This document shows, piece after piece, positions 23,598-32,159 of a DNA stretch of 64,000 bases. The position numbers and the translations under genes are program-made. The stretch comes from Halopenitus persicus. Lineage in GTDB: Archaea > Halobacteriota > Halobacteria > Halobacteriales > Haloferacaceae. The stretch spans positions 1 to 64,000 of the forward strand of contig NZ_AP017558.1 of assembly GCF_002355635.1 (NCBI RefSeq). The letters are read 5' to 3'. The notes beneath the pieces are model-generated. The model saw only the letters and a list, made by a program, of their open reading frames with translations. It was not told the origin of the DNA and made no database searches. Every line of letters begins with the position of its first letter. Positions within the stretch are counted from its first letter, which is position 1.

Positions 23598-24485
23598 CTA
23601 CCGAGTCGATCGGGGACTCCCGTCCGATCGGGCGGACGCGTCGGCCACGTCCACGAGGTCGGGGTGTAAGACGGGGTAATCGACGTCCTCGCCCGCGCTG
23701 ACCCGGTCCCGTGTGCGTTGCCAGTCCGCATGCCGCACCTTTACGAGAACCGGTATCTCGGGGATGTCGAGCACCTTTGCCAGCGCAAGTCGGTGTCTCC
23801 CGTTGGTGTGATGTAACAGCTCACCATCGCGCCCGATGTCGACGGTCACCTCGTCGAGTGCGGCGGCGCCGTCACTGCCGACGCCGACGGCGCCGTCCGA
23901 GTCGATTCGGGTCACCCGCCGATATCCCTTCGACGCCATCGACTTCTTGAGGTCCTCGAGGTACTCGAACCGCTCGTGGAGCTCCCCGACCGTCGAGCAG
24001 CCGTATATCGGATGTCCCCGTTCGATACACGCCACGAACTCCTCGTATACCGACGTCTCCGTCCAGGGGATCCCTTCCCCGAACCGCTCCGCAATGAGCG
24101 TCCATTCGACGAGGTCGGCGAACCGTACCTCGGCCGCGTCCCACGCCCCGTCAAGGACGTCCCCGTACTCCGCGCATCGATGATACCACGGGCGCCGGAC
24201 GTATTCCAGATGCCGTCCCGTCTCTCGCCGCTCGATCTCGAGTCCGGAGACGTACTCGATGTCACGCGGGTCGACCCGACGTATCGCGAACGGGTCCGCG
24301 TCGGTTCGTGCCGTGGGAGTGTGTCGATACCGGAACCGCGCGGCTCTCGTCTCCAGCACGTGGTACCCGCTGGACAGCACGCCGCGCATCCCTTCCGATT
24401 CGTATCGGTCCCGCACCCGATGAACGACGTCCGCGACGCCGATCGAGGGCAGCGCTGTCGGATCCGGTCCCATTGTGCCGATCAC
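23598..24485 (-). CDS. haloarchaeal protein with ParB-like GRHRLALAK motif
   Basis: 295 residues, no signal or membrane segment. The first part (SEGMRGVLSSGYHVLETRAARFRYRH) is typical of a family next to haloarchaeal glycan genes that I cannot name. The C-terminal part DIGRDGELLHHTNGRHRLAL, AKVLDIPEIPVLVKVRH resembles the ParB/Srx-type fold where GRHRL contacts a nucleotide phosphate. It may bind or hydrolyse a nucleotide, possibly to regulate or prime glycan synthesis. CATAACTA/TAGTTATG box at 24511-24518 lies 30 bp before the GTG at 24485; ATG 24473 is the alternative start. Confidence 0.65.
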   Translation of the reverse strand: MIGTMGPDPTALPSIGVADVVHRVRDRYESEGMRGVLSSGYHVLETRAARFRYRHTPTARTDADPFAIRRVDPRDIEYVSGLEIERRETGRHLEYVRRPWYHRCAEYGDVLDGAWDAAEVRFADLVEWTLIAERFGEGIPWTETSVYEEFVACIERGHPIYGCSTVGELHERFEYLEDLKKSMASKGYRRVTRIDSDGAVGVGSDGAAALDEVTVDIGRDGELLHHTNGRHRLALAKVLDIPEIPVLVKVRHADWQRTRDRVSAGEDVDYPVLHPDLVDVADASARSDGSPRSTR

Positions 24486-24510
24486 GTCTCCCCGAGGCGG
24501 CGGAGCCGCG

Positions 24511-24518
24511 TAGTTATG
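24511..24518 (-). promoter_or_regulatory. CATAACTA TATA element
   Basis: Minus strand, centred about 30 bp before GTG 24485. Direct leaderless start without a mini-ORF. Confidence 0.5.
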
Positions 24519-24543
24519 CGGGGCTTATCCGCCGATCGCTTCG

Positions 24544-24710
24544 CGGCGGCGTGCGCTGTGACGCGGATCTACGGCGGCGTGCGCTGTGACGCGGATCCGC
24601 TCCAACGTCCGACGTCACGGGGTTCTGACGTCCGCTGCCGCGGGTGACGAGCTGGGCCTGCGGACTACCGCGGGTGACGAGCCGGGCCTGCGGACTACCG
24701 CGGGTGCCCC
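24544..24710. repeat. two tandem duplications (28 bp and 30 bp)
   Basis: cggcggcgtgcgctgtgacg-type unit at 24544 and 24572 (period 28), and ccgcgggtgacgagctgggc-type unit at 24638, 24668 and partial 24698 (period 30). The stop codon of the next gene (24695-24697) lies at the end of the second 30-bp unit. Confidence 0.9.
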
Positions 24711-27091
24711 ACGTCAGCCGACGGTTCGCTGCTCCCGTAGTGGTTTCCGGACCACTCGACGTTGGTCCAGTCGTCCACGTCGGTCTGAATGATGGCCGCT
24801 CGTGTGGACCACCCGTCCGGAGTGTCCAGCGGTTCGTCGGGGTTGTAGAACCAGTTGTCGTAGATCGTGGCCACGTCGTCCGGGACGCCCCGCACCGCGA
24901 CGGCGGGCCGTTGATCGCCGTCCTGGGCCCCCTCGACGGCCTCGACGGTGTTGTTGTAGATCTCCATACGGGTACCACCCGGCTGGTGGACGTCGATGAC
25001 GTGACTGAAGGTCTCGGTCCCGAAGTGGTTGTATCGGACGGTGTAGCCGCTCTCGCCGCCGCCGTTGATCGAGTGGCGGTTGGCGTTGAAGGTGTTCCAC
25101 TCGACGGTCGGGTGGCCGCCGATACAGGAGACGCCGTATCCGAGGCCGTCACGGGGATTGTGGTGGACGTCGTTGTGGTGGATGTGCGCGTTCTCCCCAC
25201 GCGAGGCGACGGAGGCGTAGGCGAAGCCCCACATCTCACAGTTGTCGACCTCGCAGTCGTCCCCGCGAACGTTCACGCCGGCACCGTCGGCGTAGAAGTC
25301 CGGGCTGAAGTAGTCGTAGTACGGGCCCTGGAGGCGGACGCCGGTGAGACGCGCCCCGCGGGACAGCTCGAGGGACGACGTGTGGTAATCCGGCTTCCAG
25401 TCCGTGTACAGGCGGCCGCCGGGAGCGCCGTCGATCCCCCGGTTCGACGCCAGCGTCACGCCCGCGGGGACGGTGTGCGTGTCGGACCCGAGATCGATGT
25501 CCGCGTCGCCGTCCACGTAGACGACGTCGCCGGACGACGCCGACGAGAGCGCGTCTCGGAACTCGCTTCGGGTGCTGACGACGACGTCAGCCTGGTCGGA
25601 ACTGATCGTGTTCGCGTACCCCTCTCCGCCGCCGATGGGTCCGCCATCCACGGACTCGCTGCCGGACGCCTGGTGGTCGTCGTCCTGCCAGGGGAACCCG
25701 GTCTTCCAGCCGTCCCCGGTGGCGGAGTCGCGGGGGTAATAGTAGAGGTTCGACTCGTTGCCGTTGACGATGGGGTCGGCCTCGCCCTCGATCGTGACGT
25801 CGGCCACGAGGGTGTCGAACGCGTAGGCGTGCGTCTCACCCGGATGGATGCGACCCGCCGCCTTCGTCCCGTCGTCGCTGATCCAGAAGTACTCGTAGTC
25901 GATCTGGGCGCCATTGATCGTCGACGGTATCACGTCGCCGCCGTCCTCGACCTCGATGTAGTAGTCGGCGTACTCCTCGCCCGTCGCCTCGAAGGAGTAC
26001 CAGTGTTCGCGTTCCTCGCCGGCGATGTGCCACGGGAAGTACCCCTTCCAGTGGTCACCGCTGGCGGCGTCGCGAGGGTAGTAGTCGAGGTTCGACTCGT
26101 TGCCGTTGACGATGGGGTCGGCCTCGCCCTCGATCGTGACGTCGGCCACGAGGGTGTCGAACGCGTAGGCGTGCGTCTCGCCCGGATGAACGCGACCCGC
26201 CGCCTTCGTCCCGTCGTCGTTGATCCAGTGATAGTCGTTCTCGATGACGGCGTCGTCGACCGTCGAGGGGACCATGTTCCCACCGTCCTCGACCTCGATG
26301 TAGTAGTCGGCGTACTCCTCGCCCGTCGCCGTAACGGAATACCAGTGTTCACGGTCGGGCGTCGATCCGTCGGTCCCGTCCTCGGACGCCTCCTGTCCGG
26401 TCAGCTCCGTGACCGTCGTCTCCTCGCCGTTGAGGAAGAGGGTGAACTCGCCCGTCACGGGCTCGAACCGATCGATCCCGTCCTGGAAATCGTAGGTGTC
26501 GCCGCTTCCGGTCCGGGTCGATCCGTCGACGAGCCAGGTTCCGTCCTCGGTTTCCGTGACGTCGTCCGAGAGGTCGGTGGACCGATCGCCGTTGTCCAGC
26601 ACCTTCGTGACGGGGCCTGAGCTCGTGATCTCGTAGTCCACCTCGCCGTCGCTCGCGGCGACGATCTCCAGCCTGTCCGTCCCCGACCCCCCGTCGTCAC
26701 CATATCGGAGCGACACTTCGGCGGGGCCGTCGACGTCGAGATACGACAGCGTCCCGCTGAACTGGTACGCGTGTGTTTCCTGGCCGATCTCCCCGGCCAC
26801 GTGGCTGCCGTTCACGTTCTCGAGCTCGTTCGACCCGACGTCGGGATGTGCCGCCACCGATCCCGAGGCCAACAGCTCGTAAGCCGTCGTTTCCGAGGTG
26901 CCGGTCCCGTCCAGTACGATGCTGTTCGGATGGTCGTCGCTTGCGGCCCCGATCCCGGCGCCAGCCGCACCGAGAGCGCCGATTATGCCGATGCTACTGA
27001 CCTGTAACACGCGTCGCCGACTGAGTGACGTCGCGGTCGGGAGGCGTTTCCTCGGCTCGTCTGCAGTAGGCTCGTCATGCCGTTCTGGCAT
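24695..27091 (-). CDS. large Tat-exported beta-helix protein with duplicated domain
   Basis: 798 residues. Tat signal (SLSRRRVLQVSSIGIIGALG) at about 23-45. Residues about 60-235 are beta-rich, then a 114-residue domain occurs twice (EHWYSVTATGEEYADYYIEV near 248 and EHWYSFEATGEEYADYYIEV near 362). From about 500 a right-handed beta-helix resembles the lipoprotein at 21097 (ARLTGVRLQG, CEVDNCEMWGFAYASVASRG, NAHIHHNDVHHNPRDGLGYG, WNTFNANRHSINGG). Possibly an extracellular polysaccharide-binding or -cleaving protein. ATG 27091 is set by a strong TATA box 25 bp upstream; a longer frame exists but lacks a signal in the right place. Confidence 0.82.
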   Translation of the reverse strand: MPERHDEPTADEPRKRLPTATSLSRRRVLQVSSIGIIGALGAAGAGIGAASDDHPNSIVLDGTGTSETTAYELLASGSVAAHPDVGSNELENVNGSHVAGEIGQETHAYQFSGTLSYLDVDGPAEVSLRYGDDGGSGTDRLEIVAASDGEVDYEITSSGPVTKVLDNGDRSTDLSDDVTETEDGTWLVDGSTRTGSGDTYDFQDGIDRFEPVTGEFTLFLNGEETTVTELTGQEASEDGTDGSTPDREHWYSVTATGEEYADYYIEVEDGGNMVPSTVDDAVIENDYHWINDDGTKAAGRVHPGETHAYAFDTLVADVTIEGEADPIVNGNESNLDYYPRDAASGDHWKGYFPWHIAGEEREHWYSFEATGEEYADYYIEVEDGGDVIPSTINGAQIDYEYFWISDDGTKAAGRIHPGETHAYAFDTLVADVTIEGEADPIVNGNESNLYYYPRDSATGDGWKTGFPWQDDDHQASGSESVDGGPIGGGEGYANTISSDQADVVVSTRSEFRDALSSASSGDVVYVDGDADIDLGSDTHTVPAGVTLASNRGIDGAPGGRLYTDWKPDYHTSSLELSRGARLTGVRLQGPYYDYFSPDFYADGAGVNVRGDDCEVDNCEMWGFAYASVASRGENAHIHHNDVHHNPRDGLGYGVSCIGGHPTVEWNTFNANRHSINGGGESGYTVRYNHFGTETFSHVIDVHQPGGTRMEIYNNTVEAVEGAQDGDQRPAVAVRGVPDDVATIYDNWFYNPDEPLDTPDGWSTRAAIIQTDVDDWTNVEWSGNHYGSSEPSADVGHPR
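25740..26180. repeat. recent 342-bp in-frame domain duplication
   Basis: The stretch at about 25749-25838 recurs almost without change at about 26091-26180 (offset 342 bp, 114 codons). The near-identity at DNA level points to a young duplication or gene conversion. Confidence 0.85.
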
Positions 27092-27110
27092 AGTCGAGTA
27101 TGTCGGACTT

Positions 27111-27122
27111 ACTTTTATATGG
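27111..27122 (-). promoter_or_regulatory. strong TATA box CCATATAAAAGT
   Basis: Minus strand CCATATAAAAGT, about 25 bp before ATG 27091. The best canonical archaeal TATA box in the window. Confidence 0.75.
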
Positions 27123-27467
27123 CTTTTCGCAGCATTGCCATCGGATCGCCTCGATAACTGACCGGAAGCCGATCGAATACGTGAGAGATACATACCGGAT
27201 ACGGATCGCTTACGCTCGTTCGTTTCACGGCCGGTAATTCGACGGTAAGCACCGAATACAGCAGTTAGGACCATCCTAACGGCCCGTTTCGTTCACGAAC
27301 GCGGAGCGGAGAACGACCGCCGGATATCTCGCCCGCGGTCCGTCGTCGAGCCGCCGTTCGGGCTCGACCGGATGGCCGTCGCCCGCGCTGTCGGACTCGA
27401 TCGATGACCGTCACCGCTAGGCCTGGCGTGACCGATGACCGCTGAGCGGGCGGGTAGGAGCCCCATA
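27123..27467. other. divergent intergenic region without a gene
   Basis: Between the beta-helix gene and the aminotransferase. Open frames here have no coding signature. The plus-strand promoter is probably the catacctttgcaaac patch (27467-27481). Confidence 0.4.
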
Positions 27468-27498
27468 CCTTTGCAAACGGCATCGAACGTCACAGAGG

Positions 27499-28767
27499 AT
27501 GGAGCAGGACGACGCGTCACGGGCCGACCATCGCGGCGAGCTCCCGCCGTGGTCTCGACGAGCGAGCCGCAATCGACGACGGTGGCGACGGGTTCCCCCG
27601 GCCATCACGCCGGTCCGTCTCGCCGACATCGCGGCCGGAATCGCGGGGCAGCGTGCCGGGACCGGCCGTGACGAGTTTCGAACGGAGTTCACATCGTTCC
27701 TCGATGCGGAGAGCGCCGCAAGCTACACCTCGTATCGTCGCGCCCTCTGTGCGTGTCTCCTGGAGCTCTCGTCGCGAACGGACGACGGCCGGAGCGAGGT
27801 ATACGTGCCGGCGTTTTGTAGCTCGGATTTCGCCGATGCCATCGAGGGCGCCGGACTGACCGTCTCGCGGTACGACGTGGACCCGGAGACGATGGCCCTC
27901 GATCCGGCGTCGTTGGAGGGACTGCCGACGGAGACCGCGCTCGCCGTGGTCGTCGTCAACGTGCTGGGATACGGCTCCCCGATGGATCGGGTCACGGAAT
28001 ACTGTCGCGAGAACGACATCTATCTGGTCGAGGCGCTGGGCTATTCGATAGGCTCCGAATACGGGTCCGAACGGCTCGGAACCTTCGGGGACTGTTCGGT
28101 GGTGAACTTCCAGCAGGGAAAGCCGATCCCCGTGGGCGGCGGGATGGTCGTTTCCCAGGACGCCGACCTCGAGTTCTCCGACGAGGGACGTCCCGCGGTG
28201 GCCCCGAACCTCGACACCCTGACCGGATACGCCGTCTTCGGTCATCCGCGGCCGTATTTCCTGTATTCGCGGATCGCCGACTGGTTCGATCGGATCGACG
28301 TGTCGACCGCTCGGTACAGCACCCACCCCGAATCCAAGTTCGACGTGTCCTACGCACCGCCGTTCGCGACCATCTCGAACTTTCAAGGGACGGTCGCACG
28401 GCGGCTATTCGGCCGGCTCGAGACGCACCGTCGCCGTCGAGAGCACACGGCCGCGGTGTACGCGACCGAGCTGGCCGACTGTCCGCACGTCCGACACGTG
28501 CGGCCGGTTTCGGGGCTTTCGAACCACCAACACGTCAGATATCCCCTTCTCATCGATGCTCCCGATCTGCGGGACGAGCTGCGGGAAGCGCTCTCCGGCG
28601 TGGGGGTCGAGGCCGTCGCGCTGTACGATTGGCCGCCGATCGACGACGCGGCGTTTCCCGGCGCGGCCCGACTCCAGCGCGGCATCATCACGTTGCCAAC
28701 CCATCCGTACGTTGACGAAGCCGACCGGCGATTAATCGTTCGGACGGTTCGGGACGTATTAAGGTAA
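27499..28767 (+). CDS. DegT/DnrJ/EryC1-like aminotransferase, divergent
   Basis: 422 residues. PLP-type fold: ASYTSYRRALCACLLELSSR, EVYVPAFCSSDFADAIEGAG, VEALGYSIGSEYG and a Schiff-base Lys in NFQQGKPIPVGGGMVV. The Lys motif and long C-terminal half differ from the enzyme at 13232, so the substrate is probably different. The N-terminal 35 residues are Arg rich and variable; a later start is possible but a TATA-like patch about 25 bp upstream supports ATG 27499. The stop codon lies inside a 20-bp tandem repeat. Confidence 0.82.
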   Translation: MEQDDASRADHRGELPPWSRRASRNRRRWRRVPPAITPVRLADIAAGIAGQRAGTGRDEFRTEFTSFLDAESAASYTSYRRALCACLLELSSRTDDGRSEVYVPAFCSSDFADAIEGAGLTVSRYDVDPETMALDPASLEGLPTETALAVVVVNVLGYGSPMDRVTEYCRENDIYLVEALGYSIGSEYGSERLGTFGDCSVVNFQQGKPIPVGGGMVVSQDADLEFSDEGRPAVAPNLDTLTGYAVFGHPRPYFLYSRIADWFDRIDVSTARYSTHPESKFDVSYAPPFATISNFQGTVARRLFGRLETHRRRREHTAAVYATELADCPHVRHVRPVSGLSNHQHVRYPLLIDAPDLRDELREALSGVGVEAVALYDWPPIDDAAFPGAARLQRGIITLPTHPYVDEADRRLIVRTVRDVLR

Positions 28768-28820
28768 CAAGCGTGTCGGGAACGTAACAAACGTGTCGGG
28801 AACGTAACAAGCGTGTCAGG
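28764..28820. repeat. 20-bp tandem repeat, 3 copies, over a stop codon
   Basis: gtaacaagcgtgtcgggaac at 28764, 28784 and 28804 (partial). The TAA stop of the aminotransferase (28765-28767) is in the first unit. Confidence 0.92.
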
Positions 28821-29024
28821 AGATCGTGGTGCGGTCGCGGGCGGAGCGGAGAACACGTCGAAGTTGGCTTCGGGGTACGAGCGGATCGTGTGGACGACAC
28901 GTCGCGAGCGAATGGAGCACGGGATCGGTCGCATACCGCCCGACGCCTCGACGACTTCGGGCCCTGCGTCTGCCGGGTCTCGCACGGCGCGGGGTATGAG
29001 ACCCCTATGCTGCACAAGCATACT

Positions 29025-29032
29025 ATAACAAT
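29025..29032 (+). promoter_or_regulatory. TATAACAA TATA element
   Basis: Centred 29-30 bp before ATG 29058. Confidence 0.6.
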
Positions 29033-29057
29033 ACGTCTTACCGACGAGACAGCAACT

Positions 29058-29246
29058 ATGTTACACCGAGACGCCGAATACGTCGACCGTATCCCGACGC
29101 GCTCGACCGGGCGGCCCCGAGTAATCCCGGCTTACGTGAGTCGGGACGCCCGCGGAACCCTCCAGCGTGCCGGAACGACGCCAGGGAAGCAGTGCCACCG
29201 GGACCACCGGCGCGAATCCGAGTCGGGGAACTCGACGGACAGATGA
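29058..29246 (+). CDS. 62-codon leaderless ORF coupled to the dehydrogenase
   Basis: MLHRDAEYVDRIPTRSTGRP..., basic and disordered, ATG 29058 to TGA 29244-29246 overlapping ATG 29243. The TATAACAA box is at the leaderless distance and no other ATG intervenes. No family recognised. The longest of the mini-ORF series. Confidence 0.5.
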   Translation: MLHRDAEYVDRIPTRSTGRPRVIPAYVSRDARGTLQRAGTTPGKQCHRDHRRESESGNSTDR

Positions 29247-30229
29247 GCGAGTCCAGCGCACGACCGACGCGGCTCGCCGCCGGCGTGATCGGCGTCGGGT
29301 CCATGGGTCAACATCACGCGAGAGTGTACAACGAGCTGCCCGACTCCGAACTCATTGGCGTCAGCGACGTTGACGAGGAACGGGCAGCGGCGGTCGCAGC
29401 GAACCACGGGACGCGACCGATGGGTCGGTCGGAGCTGCTGGACGCGGCCGACGTGGTTTCGGTGGTCGTCCCGACGCAACATCACTACGAGACGGTGCTG
29501 CAGTGCATCGAGCACGACGTCGACGTGCTCGTCGAGAAGCCGTTCGTCGACGACGTCGACCAGGGTCGAGAGCTCGCCGAGCGGGCCGCCGAGGCCGGCG
29601 TTACGCTTCAAGTCGGCTTCATCGAGCGGTTCAACCCCGCAACGCGGGTGCTCGCGGACATCGTCCCCGACCTCGACGTCGTCGCGATCGACGTCGACCG
29701 GCTCGGCCCGCCGGTGGACCGCGACGGCAGCGACAGCGTCGTGATGGACCTGATGGTTCACGACATCGACATCCTGCTGTCGCTCGTCAAAAGCGACATC
29801 GAGTCGCTGTCGGCGGCCGCCCACGACGAGGGCCACGCCGCGGTGCAGTTCCGGTTCGAGGACGGGAGCATCGCCGCGTTGACGGCCAGCCGACTGACCC
29901 AGCAGAAGGTCCGAACGCTCTCGGTCACCGCGATGTCCTGTCGCGTGAACGTCGACTTCATCAGTCAGACCGTCGAGATCCACCGTCATTCGATCCCCGA
30001 GTACATCGAGTCCGACGGGGACATCCGCTACCGTCACGAGAGCGTGGTCGAACGGCCGATCGTCGAGAACGGCGAACCGCTCAAGGCCGAGCTCGAATCG
30101 TTCGTGACTGCCGCCCGCGAGGGAACCGAACCCCTGGTCACCGCCGAGGACGCGCTCCGCGTTCTCGAGGTCGCCACCCGGATCGAGGACCTGGCGCTGG
30201 CGCCGAAAGCGGTGGTGAACTCGCCGTGA
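29243..30229 (+). CDS. Gfo/Idh/MocA oxidoreductase, UDP-GlcNAc 3-dehydrogenase-like
   Basis: 328 residues. N-terminal Rossmann fold AGVIGVGSMGQHHARVYNEL, catalytic-region EKPF (VLVEKPFVDD), then the C-terminal sheet domain with DLMVHDIDILLSLVKSD, where Asp/His are usual catalytic residues. Closest to archaeal UDP-N-acetylglucosamine 3-dehydrogenases that make 3-keto and then 3-amino sugars, which fits a DegT aminotransferase just upstream and a UDP-ManNAc-type dehydrogenase just downstream (GTGA overlap). Confidence 0.88.
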   Translation: MSESSARPTRLAAGVIGVGSMGQHHARVYNELPDSELIGVSDVDEERAAAVAANHGTRPMGRSELLDAADVVSVVVPTQHHYETVLQCIEHDVDVLVEKPFVDDVDQGRELAERAAEAGVTLQVGFIERFNPATRVLADIVPDLDVVAIDVDRLGPPVDRDGSDSVVMDLMVHDIDILLSLVKSDIESLSAAAHDEGHAAVQFRFEDGSIAALTASRLTQQKVRTLSVTAMSCRVNVDFISQTVEIHRHSIPEYIESDGDIRYRHESVVERPIVENGEPLKAELESFVTAAREGTEPLVTAEDALRVLEVATRIEDLALAPKAVVNSP

Positions 30230-31593
30230 GCCGGTCGACCGGCGAGCGCGTGAGACCGTACGGCTCCTCGGCGGACGAGACGGCCCAGCGAGCCGCGTTC
30301 ACGGACGGGAACGTTCCGGTTGCCGTCTACGGGCTCGGGAAGATGGGGCTCCCTTTGGCGGCGGTGTATGCAGCCGTCTCCGGCAACACGACCGGGGTGG
30401 ACGTCGATGAAACCGTCGTTCGCACGATCAACGACGGGGAGTGTCACATCAAGCGCGAGCCCGGTCTCTCGGAACTCGTCTCCGAGATGGTCGATGCCGG
30501 CGCGTTTCGGGCGACGTCGAACGCAGAAGCGGCCGCCGCGGAAGCCGCCGTTCACGTGCTCATGGTTCCGACGCTGCTTACCGACGACCGGGAGCCGGAC
30601 CTCTCGATGCTCCTGTCCGCGGTCCGAGACGTGGGCGCCGGTCTCTCCGCCGGCGATCTCGTGATCGTCGAATCGACCGTCCCGCCACGAACCACGGTCG
30701 ATCGCGTGCTGCCGCTGTTGGCCGAGACGAGCGGCCTCGATCCCGGGACGTTCGGCGTGGCCGCCTGTCCGGAACGGACCGTCAGCGGGGAGGCGCTCGC
30801 CGACATCCGCGGGACGCATCCGAAGGTCGTCGGCGGCGTCGACGACGACAGCACGCGCGCCGCGGCCCTGATATACGACGAGATCAGCGACAACGAGGTC
30901 ATCGAAACCGTCGATTCGACGGCGGCGGAGGCGGTCAAGGTCTTCGAGGGCGTCTACCGGGACGTCAACATCGCGCTCGCAAACCAGCTCGCGACGTACG
31001 CCCGGTCGATGGACGTCGACGTGAACGAGGCCATCGACGTCGCCAACACCCAGCCGTTCTGTGATCTCCACACGCCCGGTCCCGGCGTTGGCGGCCACTG
31101 CATTCCGGTGTATCCGTACTTCCTCACCGGGGCGTTCGACGTCGACGGATCGCTGCTCACGACCGCTCGCGAGGTCAACGACGGGATGCCCGAGTATACG
31201 GTTTCGATGGTTCGACACGTCCTCGACGTTCACGGCGTCGACCGACCCGACCCGCACGTCCTGCTGGTCGGGATGACCTACAAGGCGAACATCGAGGAGC
31301 TTCGGAACGCCCCGGCGGTACCCATCGCGCGATCCCTCTCGGAGGGTGGCGCGACGGTGCTCGGGATCGACCCGCTGCTGGACGACTGGAGCGAGCTCGA
31401 CGACGTCGAACGCGTCACGTTGCCGGAGGTGTATGGCCGTGACGTCGACGCCGTCGTCGTGGTGACGCCGCACGACGAGTTCGCCGACCTCGAGTGGGAC
31501 GCCTTCGACGCGCCGATCCTCGACGGACGCCGGGCGATCGATGCGGACGCGGTCGATGGGCCGGTGTACTCGATCGGCGGGAGGTGGCCGTAG
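30226..31593 (+). CDS. nucleotide-sugar dehydrogenase (UDP-ManNAc dehydrogenase-like)
   Basis: 455 residues starting at a GTG that overlaps the previous stop. Four-electron oxidation of a UDP-sugar C6 to uronic acid. NAD site PVAVYGLGKMGLPLAAVYAA, PERTVSGEALADIRGTHPKV, central EAVKVFEGVYRDVNIALANQ helix, and the catalytic Cys in PGVGGHCIPVYPYF; the C-terminal UDP-binding domain has LLVGMTYKANIEELRNAPA. The first 30 residues precede the conserved part. Likely makes an acidic amino sugar for the polysaccharide. Confidence 0.9.
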   Translation: MSRSTGERVRPYGSSADETAQRAAFTDGNVPVAVYGLGKMGLPLAAVYAAVSGNTTGVDVDETVVRTINDGECHIKREPGLSELVSEMVDAGAFRATSNAEAAAAEAAVHVLMVPTLLTDDREPDLSMLLSAVRDVGAGLSAGDLVIVESTVPPRTTVDRVLPLLAETSGLDPGTFGVAACPERTVSGEALADIRGTHPKVVGGVDDDSTRAAALIYDEISDNEVIETVDSTAAEAVKVFEGVYRDVNIALANQLATYARSMDVDVNEAIDVANTQPFCDLHTPGPGVGGHCIPVYPYFLTGAFDVDGSLLTTAREVNDGMPEYTVSMVRHVLDVHGVDRPDPHVLLVGMTYKANIEELRNAPAVPIARSLSEGGATVLGIDPLLDDWSELDDVERVTLPEVYGRDVDAVVVVTPHDEFADLEWDAFDAPILDGRRAIDADAVDGPVYSIGGRWP

Positions 31594-31700
31594 CGATGGC
31601 ACGGACCATCGGACCCCGCGCAGCCGGTCGATCCGGACGGTCGAGGTCGGAGGTTGAACGTGGCGCTCGAGGTCGGAATCGAACCGATCAACGTGCGAGA

Positions 31701-31706
31701 TACATA
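31701..31706 (+). promoter_or_regulatory. TATA-like element TACATA
   Basis: Within gatacatacgc, 33 bp before ATG 31736. Confidence 0.4.
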
Positions 31707-31724
31707 CGCAAAAACGGATCATAA

Positions 31725-31770
31725 CCGATCGAGACATGACCGATCGAGACATGACCGATCGAGATCACGA
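31725..31770. repeat. 15-bp tandem repeat that multiplies a start codon
   Basis: ccgatcgagacatga at 31725 and 31740, partial at 31755. Each full unit carries an in-frame ATG (31736 and 31751), giving the protein start MTDRDMTDRD. Confidence 0.92.
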
Positions 31771-32065
31771 TGAAGAGAACCCCGACCGGACGGACCGTCC
31801 GACCGAGGCGACGGCTTCCGAACCACCATCGGACGAGGCGTGGCGGGTGACGATCCCCGACCACGTCGGAGGGAAGATAGCAAACCGGCTGTCGGAAACG
31901 GACTTCGATTCCGTCGACGAGTACGTGACGTTCGTGCTGGAGTCGCTGCTTCGTGAACTGGCCGAACAGGACGACGACGTCAGCATTGCGGTCGTCACTG
32001 ACGACGACACGTCCGAGAACTCGGAGGCGATCCAGGGTCGTCTGGAGTCGCTCGGCTACCTGTGA
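31736..32065 (+). CDS. small acidic protein with RHH-like helix, sulfatase partner
   Basis: 109 residues. The disordered acidic N-terminus has the in-frame duplicated start. Residues about 45-75, WRVTIPDHVGGKIANRLSET and DFDSVDEYVTFVLESLLREL, resemble ribbon-helix-helix-type small proteins found beside haloarchaeal sulfatases; the C-terminus EAIQGRLESLGYL matches the usual tail of sulfatase proteins. Converges with the sulfatase gene. It may regulate or assist it; function unknown. Start may be ATG 31736 or 31751. Confidence 0.65.
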   Translation: MTDRDMTDRDHDEENPDRTDRPTEATASEPPSDEAWRVTIPDHVGGKIANRLSETDFDSVDEYVTFVLESLLRELAEQDDDVSIAVVTDDDTSENSEAIQGRLESLGYL

Positions 32066-32159
32066 GTCCACTCCGTCCGTTGGCTGAGTCGCCCCGCAGC
32101 CACGCGGCGTCGTGTGCCGAGCCGTTCTCGAGACACGGCGACGGCCGTCCGATCCCCTT

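Noticed and set aside
27265-27692. Several minus frames upstream of the second aminotransferase
   Set aside because: No similarity, extreme Arg content, overlap with the promoter and gene start.
31596-31724. 43-codon plus frame after the UDP-sugar dehydrogenase (MARTIGPRAAGRSGRSRSEV...)
   Set aside because: Arg/Gly/Ser-rich, no promoter of its own, no coupling to the next gene; likely chance.
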